Virus record (IMG/VR): IMGVR_UViG_3300037202_000027 | Span: 1-33,273 of that record | DNA: 33,273 nt | Source of the DNA: a virus | Reading direction: 5' to 3' (one strand) | Shown: in pieces, positions 30,471 to 33,273 of the stretch | Layout of the letters: every line of letters starts with the position of its first letter | Numbering within the stretch: the first letter of the stretch is position 1 | Made by a program: the position numbers and the translations under genes | The notes under the pieces: model-generated | The model's database searches: none | The model's input: the letters and a program-made list of their open reading frames with translations, nothing else | What the model was told of the DNA's origin: nothing

Positions 30471-30496
30471 TATAATCCCTCCTATTGGTTGTTTTG

Positions 30497-30529
30497 AAAA
30501 GGTCGGGGGTCGCGAGTTCCCGGCCTTTT
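30497..30529 (-). terminator. Hairpin between transposase and MuB-like genes, possible attenuator
   Basis: On the minus strand AAAAGGCCGGG, an 11-nt loop and CCCGACCTTTT form a stem with one mismatch whose 3' arm ends in a short T run. It starts five bases after the transposase stop. It could partly terminate transcription and lower the MuB-like level, or serve as a processing site. Confidence 0.5.
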
Positions 30530-30533
30530 CGCG

Positions 30534-32789
30534 TTATTTCAATGCAGATTCCGCTTCCATTCCCTTGAAAACCCGGTATTCGTTGCTCTTCTCGTAGATT
30601 ATGAGCATCCGGTAATCCTCTTCAGATATCAGCTCTTCGTAGCCTTTTGCGGCTACCGTCAGCCTGTTTCTCAGCGCCTTCATGCGCTTGTACTTGCTGC
30701 GGGCGGACTCAGCACCCAGGTTGAGCACATTGGTGGCCGCACCGGCCTGCAACTCTGCTTTAAGGCGCTCTTTCATGGCCTGCTGCTCCGGGGTCAGAGT
30801 CGGGACGGCCGGTTTCCATGTGCCGTCCAGGGCGGCGCGGGCTGCACTGGCGGCAGTGAGGCCGGGAGTGGAGTACTCGACGGTGGGGCGCGGAAGGTAG
30901 GCCACGTTGCCCTGGGCCTGGGCCGCTTCCCGCTCGCGGTAGGTCATGACGGCATCGACCACGTCCACGCCCTTCAGGGCCTTTTTCGACTCTCTTGTCA
31001 GGCGCGCTATCTCCTTTTTGTGCTCGTTGTGCAGGGCGCGGGTCGCGGTGGCGACCTCCATCATTGAGATGCCGGTGCGCTGGGGGTCCTCGGCGATGCA
31101 ACAGAATTCCCACATATCGTGCTCATTCCGGATATGGACGATGATCCGGCCCAGGTCGGCGGGGTCCTGGAAGGCCCGGCACTGGTGGCCGGTGTAGATG
31201 CCCAGGGCCGGGTGGATGTAGCGGCCGCCGTTGACCCGGATGCCCTTCTTGCCGATGATCGGCAGCCGGCCGCCGCGGCGGACCGCTTCCGACAGGAGCA
31301 TGTCCAGGGCGCGGATATCGGTGATGACGTGGATGGGGTGCGGCCATGCGGCGACGGCCTGGTTGGGTGTTTTGCCCAGGCGGGAATGGGTTGTGTTGTG
31401 GTAGCCGGCCGTCCAGCGGTCGATGGATTCCTGTAGCTGTTCGGCGCTGACGGAGATCTCGATCACCTCGTCCCTGTTCATGAGGCGCTGGGCAAAGGTC
31501 CTGCGGGCTTCGATGGCCTGTCGTTCCGAGACGCTGTGGCCGCAGTAGCCGGGCGTCAGTTCGATCAGGTCGTGGCTCCAGGTGCGGAAGCTGCGTTCGA
31601 TATGAGGCTTTTCGTCGCCGCTGAAGGGGTTGCAGATGTGCTGGTGGATCTCCAGGTCGTCCAGCACTCTGGTGAAGTGCTCGCCCACGTAGGCGGAACC
31701 TTCATCGGTGGTGATGGTGCCGCCGGCGGGGACGCCCCAGTCGAGGATGCAGTTGCGGATGGCCCAGGCGTTGTCGCGGGCCTTTTCCGTTTTGGTGACG
31801 TAGTATTTGAGCCGGGCCGGTCCCACGTCGGTGACGCCGATGACCTTGTAGCGTAGGCCGTCGATGAGCAGCAGATCGGCCGGGGTGGCGTCGATCTCCC
31901 AGAGCTGGTTGGGGCCGATGATCCCCTCGGAGCGGCAGCCGAAGGCGGGCTGGAAGCGGTTCTTGAAGTCGTCCGGGTTGGTGGCCAGGGCAAACTGGTG
32001 CATGTTCCTGGCTTTCCACTTTGCCAGGTACCGCGCGACTGTCTTGTTGTGGACCTGGGGCGCGTCCGGCAGCAATCCGCGCAGGGCCTCGTTGCATTTC
32101 TTTTCGGTGATGTGGGGATGTTTTAGCAGCAGGGCCGTGATGGTGTCGGCCATGGGGGCCGTGGTTGTGCCGTCCGGAAGGGTGACCGCGTTCCAGGTCT
32201 CTATGGTGCCCTGATCCTTTCGATTGCCGTACAGGTCCACCAGGCCCATGACGCCGCGCTCGTACTCTGTACTGATCCAGTCGCGCAGGGTGCCGGGGTG
32301 GAATTGCCGGATCTTGGCACGCACCCAAGGAGCCACGTCGATCCGGCCCAGGTTGTATTCGTGGGCAAAGGTGTCCTGGCCGTGTTTTTTGGCTAGATGA
32401 TGGTCGGTGATGTAGTGGTTAGCCGCCTTAATGATCGCCATTTTGGCCTTTGCGCCGAGCTGCTGCTTGGCCGGAAGGCGCGAGAAGGATGCCGCCGACT
32501 CGGCGCGGGCCGCGAGGCGCTGACGATCCTGCTCCTCCGCGGAGAGCTGGACCTGGGAGGCAAAGGCACCGGTAGCCTGGATATCGTAGCCCACGGTCGT
32601 GTTCTGCGTGGCCAGGGCGTGACGGGTTTCGGGGGAGAGGGAGGAGACGGCGTATTCCTTGTATTTGCTGTCGCTCCCATCCTTCTTTTTAATGGGTTGC
32701 GAAGGGTAATCCCTGTCAATCACGCCTTTGATGGTTTTCGGCATCCCCGGTAGGCCTGCAAGTTCCTTGGCAGTGTAGTAGACCTTCAT
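30534..32789 (-). CDS. A: MuA-type DDE transposase
   Basis: 751 residues from ATG 32789, overlapping the previous gene (ATGA). The N-terminus (KVYYTAKELAGLPGMPKTIK) is the Mu-type enhancer-binding HTH. The catalytic core has Asp300 in LWEIDATPAD, Asp362 in TITTDEGSAYVG and Glu398 in EKPHIERSFRTW. Thirty-five residues separate the last two, fewer than the 55 in Mu A and equal to a classical DD35E core. The C-terminal part (ELQAGAATNVLNLGAES, then basic helices) fits the MuB-contact region. It cuts phage ends and joins them to target DNA in integration and replication. Confidence 0.95.
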   Translation of the reverse strand: MKVYYTAKELAGLPGMPKTIKGVIDRDYPSQPIKKKDGSDSKYKEYAVSSLSPETRHALATQNTTVGYDIQATGAFASQVQLSAEEQDRQRLAARAESAASFSRLPAKQQLGAKAKMAIIKAANHYITDHHLAKKHGQDTFAHEYNLGRIDVAPWVRAKIRQFHPGTLRDWISTEYERGVMGLVDLYGNRKDQGTIETWNAVTLPDGTTTAPMADTITALLLKHPHITEKKCNEALRGLLPDAPQVHNKTVARYLAKWKARNMHQFALATNPDDFKNRFQPAFGCRSEGIIGPNQLWEIDATPADLLLIDGLRYKVIGVTDVGPARLKYYVTKTEKARDNAWAIRNCILDWGVPAGGTITTDEGSAYVGEHFTRVLDDLEIHQHICNPFSGDEKPHIERSFRTWSHDLIELTPGYCGHSVSERQAIEARRTFAQRLMNRDEVIEISVSAEQLQESIDRWTAGYHNTTHSRLGKTPNQAVAAWPHPIHVITDIRALDMLLSEAVRRGGRLPIIGKKGIRVNGGRYIHPALGIYTGHQCRAFQDPADLGRIIVHIRNEHDMWEFCCIAEDPQRTGISMMEVATATRALHNEHKKEIARLTRESKKALKGVDVVDAVMTYREREAAQAQGNVAYLPRPTVEYSTPGLTAASAARAALDGTWKPAVPTLTPEQQAMKERLKAELQAGAATNVLNLGAESARSKYKRMKALRNRLTVAAKGYEELISEEDYRMLIIYEKSNEYRVFKGMEAESALK

Positions 32790-33250
32790 TTCTCGCCCTC
32801 CAGGGCCTTGATCAGCGCTTCTTTCCGGCGGATGCGCTTGTCCAGCTCGCGCTTGATCTCGATATCCTTCATAACATCGGCCCGCAGGGCATCCGGGCTC
32901 TTCAGGGTGTACAGTCCGGCCGCCTCGGCCTGGATGCGCAGCAGCTCGTGATCACCGGTGGCGGCGCAGAAGGCGGCGTAGAGGCGGCCCGGCATCTCGT
33001 GTGGGTGGCTTTCGGCAAGCCAGTTGTTGAGCATGGAGACGGTAACGGTCTCTCCGGACAGCACGGTCATTGCGTCGGCAATACTTTCGCGGGATTTTGG
33101 AACGTTTTTGGCGGCGTTTCTGATGGCCGCGTTGATGCGGGCGGAGACGTTGAGGCGACCGGGGGCGGAGGCGGCCCGTTCATCCCTTTCCTGGGACAAC
33201 AGGTCGAACAGGCTCATTTGCGTGACTAAACTTTGTTTGATTTTTGTCAT
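32786..33250 (-). CDS. Small early protein with HTH-like middle, putative regulator
   Basis: 154 residues from ATG 33250 (GGAAAGG upstream); ATG 33217 is an alternative. Residues about 50-100 (SRESIADAMTVLSGETVTVS, then LNNWLAESHPHEMPGRLYAA) resemble the helix-turn-helix of phage CII-like regulators, and the C-terminus is a charged helix (KDIEIKRELDKRIRRKEALI). Its place directly before the transposase is where transposable phages carry regulators of the early operon. The role is inferred. Confidence 0.7.
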   Translation of the reverse strand: MTKIKQSLVTQMSLFDLLSQERDERAASAPGRLNVSARINAAIRNAAKNVPKSRESIADAMTVLSGETVTVSMLNNWLAESHPHEMPGRLYAAFCAATGDHELLRIQAEAAGLYTLKSPDALRADVMKDIEIKRELDKRIRRKEALIKALEGEK

Positions 33251-33273
33251 TGCAGCGGACCTTTCCGCAGGGT

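Noticed and set aside
1-33273. tRNA, rRNA or integrase-type attachment sites
   Set aside because: I saw no cloverleaf-type sequence, rRNA segment or site-specific recombinase. Transposable phages do not need them.

Overview
The window holds most of one Mu-like (transposable) prophage, in a GC-rich genome. Every gene I can support is on the minus strand, so the phage reads from right (33250) to left (1). The host is probably a Gram-negative bacterium. A Geobacter/Desulfuromonadota-type host is my guess, based on the general feel of the proteins and palindromic repeats, and no chromosomal gene is present to test it. The left end of the phage (early promoter, repressor) lies to the right of the window. 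The rest of the tail-fibre region lies to the left.

Early and replication region, 33250 to about 23966. It starts with a small putative regulator, a DDE transposase of the MuA family and its AAA+ target-DNA partner of the MuB family. Then follows a tightly coupled train of small genes, mostly joined by ATGA or TGATG overlaps: two HTH proteins, a DUF3164 protein, several cysteine-rich mini-proteins, a duplicated 53-56 aa mini-protein pair, a GemA (Mu gp16) protein and last a Mor/C-family activator. A roughly 295-nt non-coding gap in the middle (26605-26899) carries operator-like palindromes and one copy of a 33-bp perfect palindrome. The second copy of that palindrome is translated in frame inside a nearby gene.

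Switch region, 23965-23714. Just after the Mor-like gene there is a near-consensus sigma70 promoter, then immediately an intrinsic terminator. After that comes a dyad plus -10 box with the spacing known for Mor-dependent promoters. I read this as the early/late switch.

Late region, 23713 to 1. The order is endolysin, two membrane-associated proteins, DksA/TraR zinc finger, DUF2730, small winged-helix protein, small and large terminase, portal, F-like protein, gpG-like protein, protease with nested scaffold, decoration protein, major capsid, gp35/gp36/gp37-like proteins, tail tube, tail chaperones G and GT (with a -1 slippery site), a 1968-aa tape measure, tail-tip proteins and a repeat-rich fibre. 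There is no contractile sheath gene. The phage therefore combines Mu-type replication and Mu-type head genes with a long non-contractile (siphovirus) tail, the plan known from Pseudomonas phages B3 and D3112.

Most unusual points: (1) the large terminase and the major capsid protein each carry an N-terminal signal-peptide-like extension, and the protease begins with a stretch that looks like the first strand of a response-regulator receiver domain; (2) the promoter-terminator-activator arrangement at the late switch; (3) many host-type palindromic repeats lie inside the late operon and supply stop codons or coding sequence.
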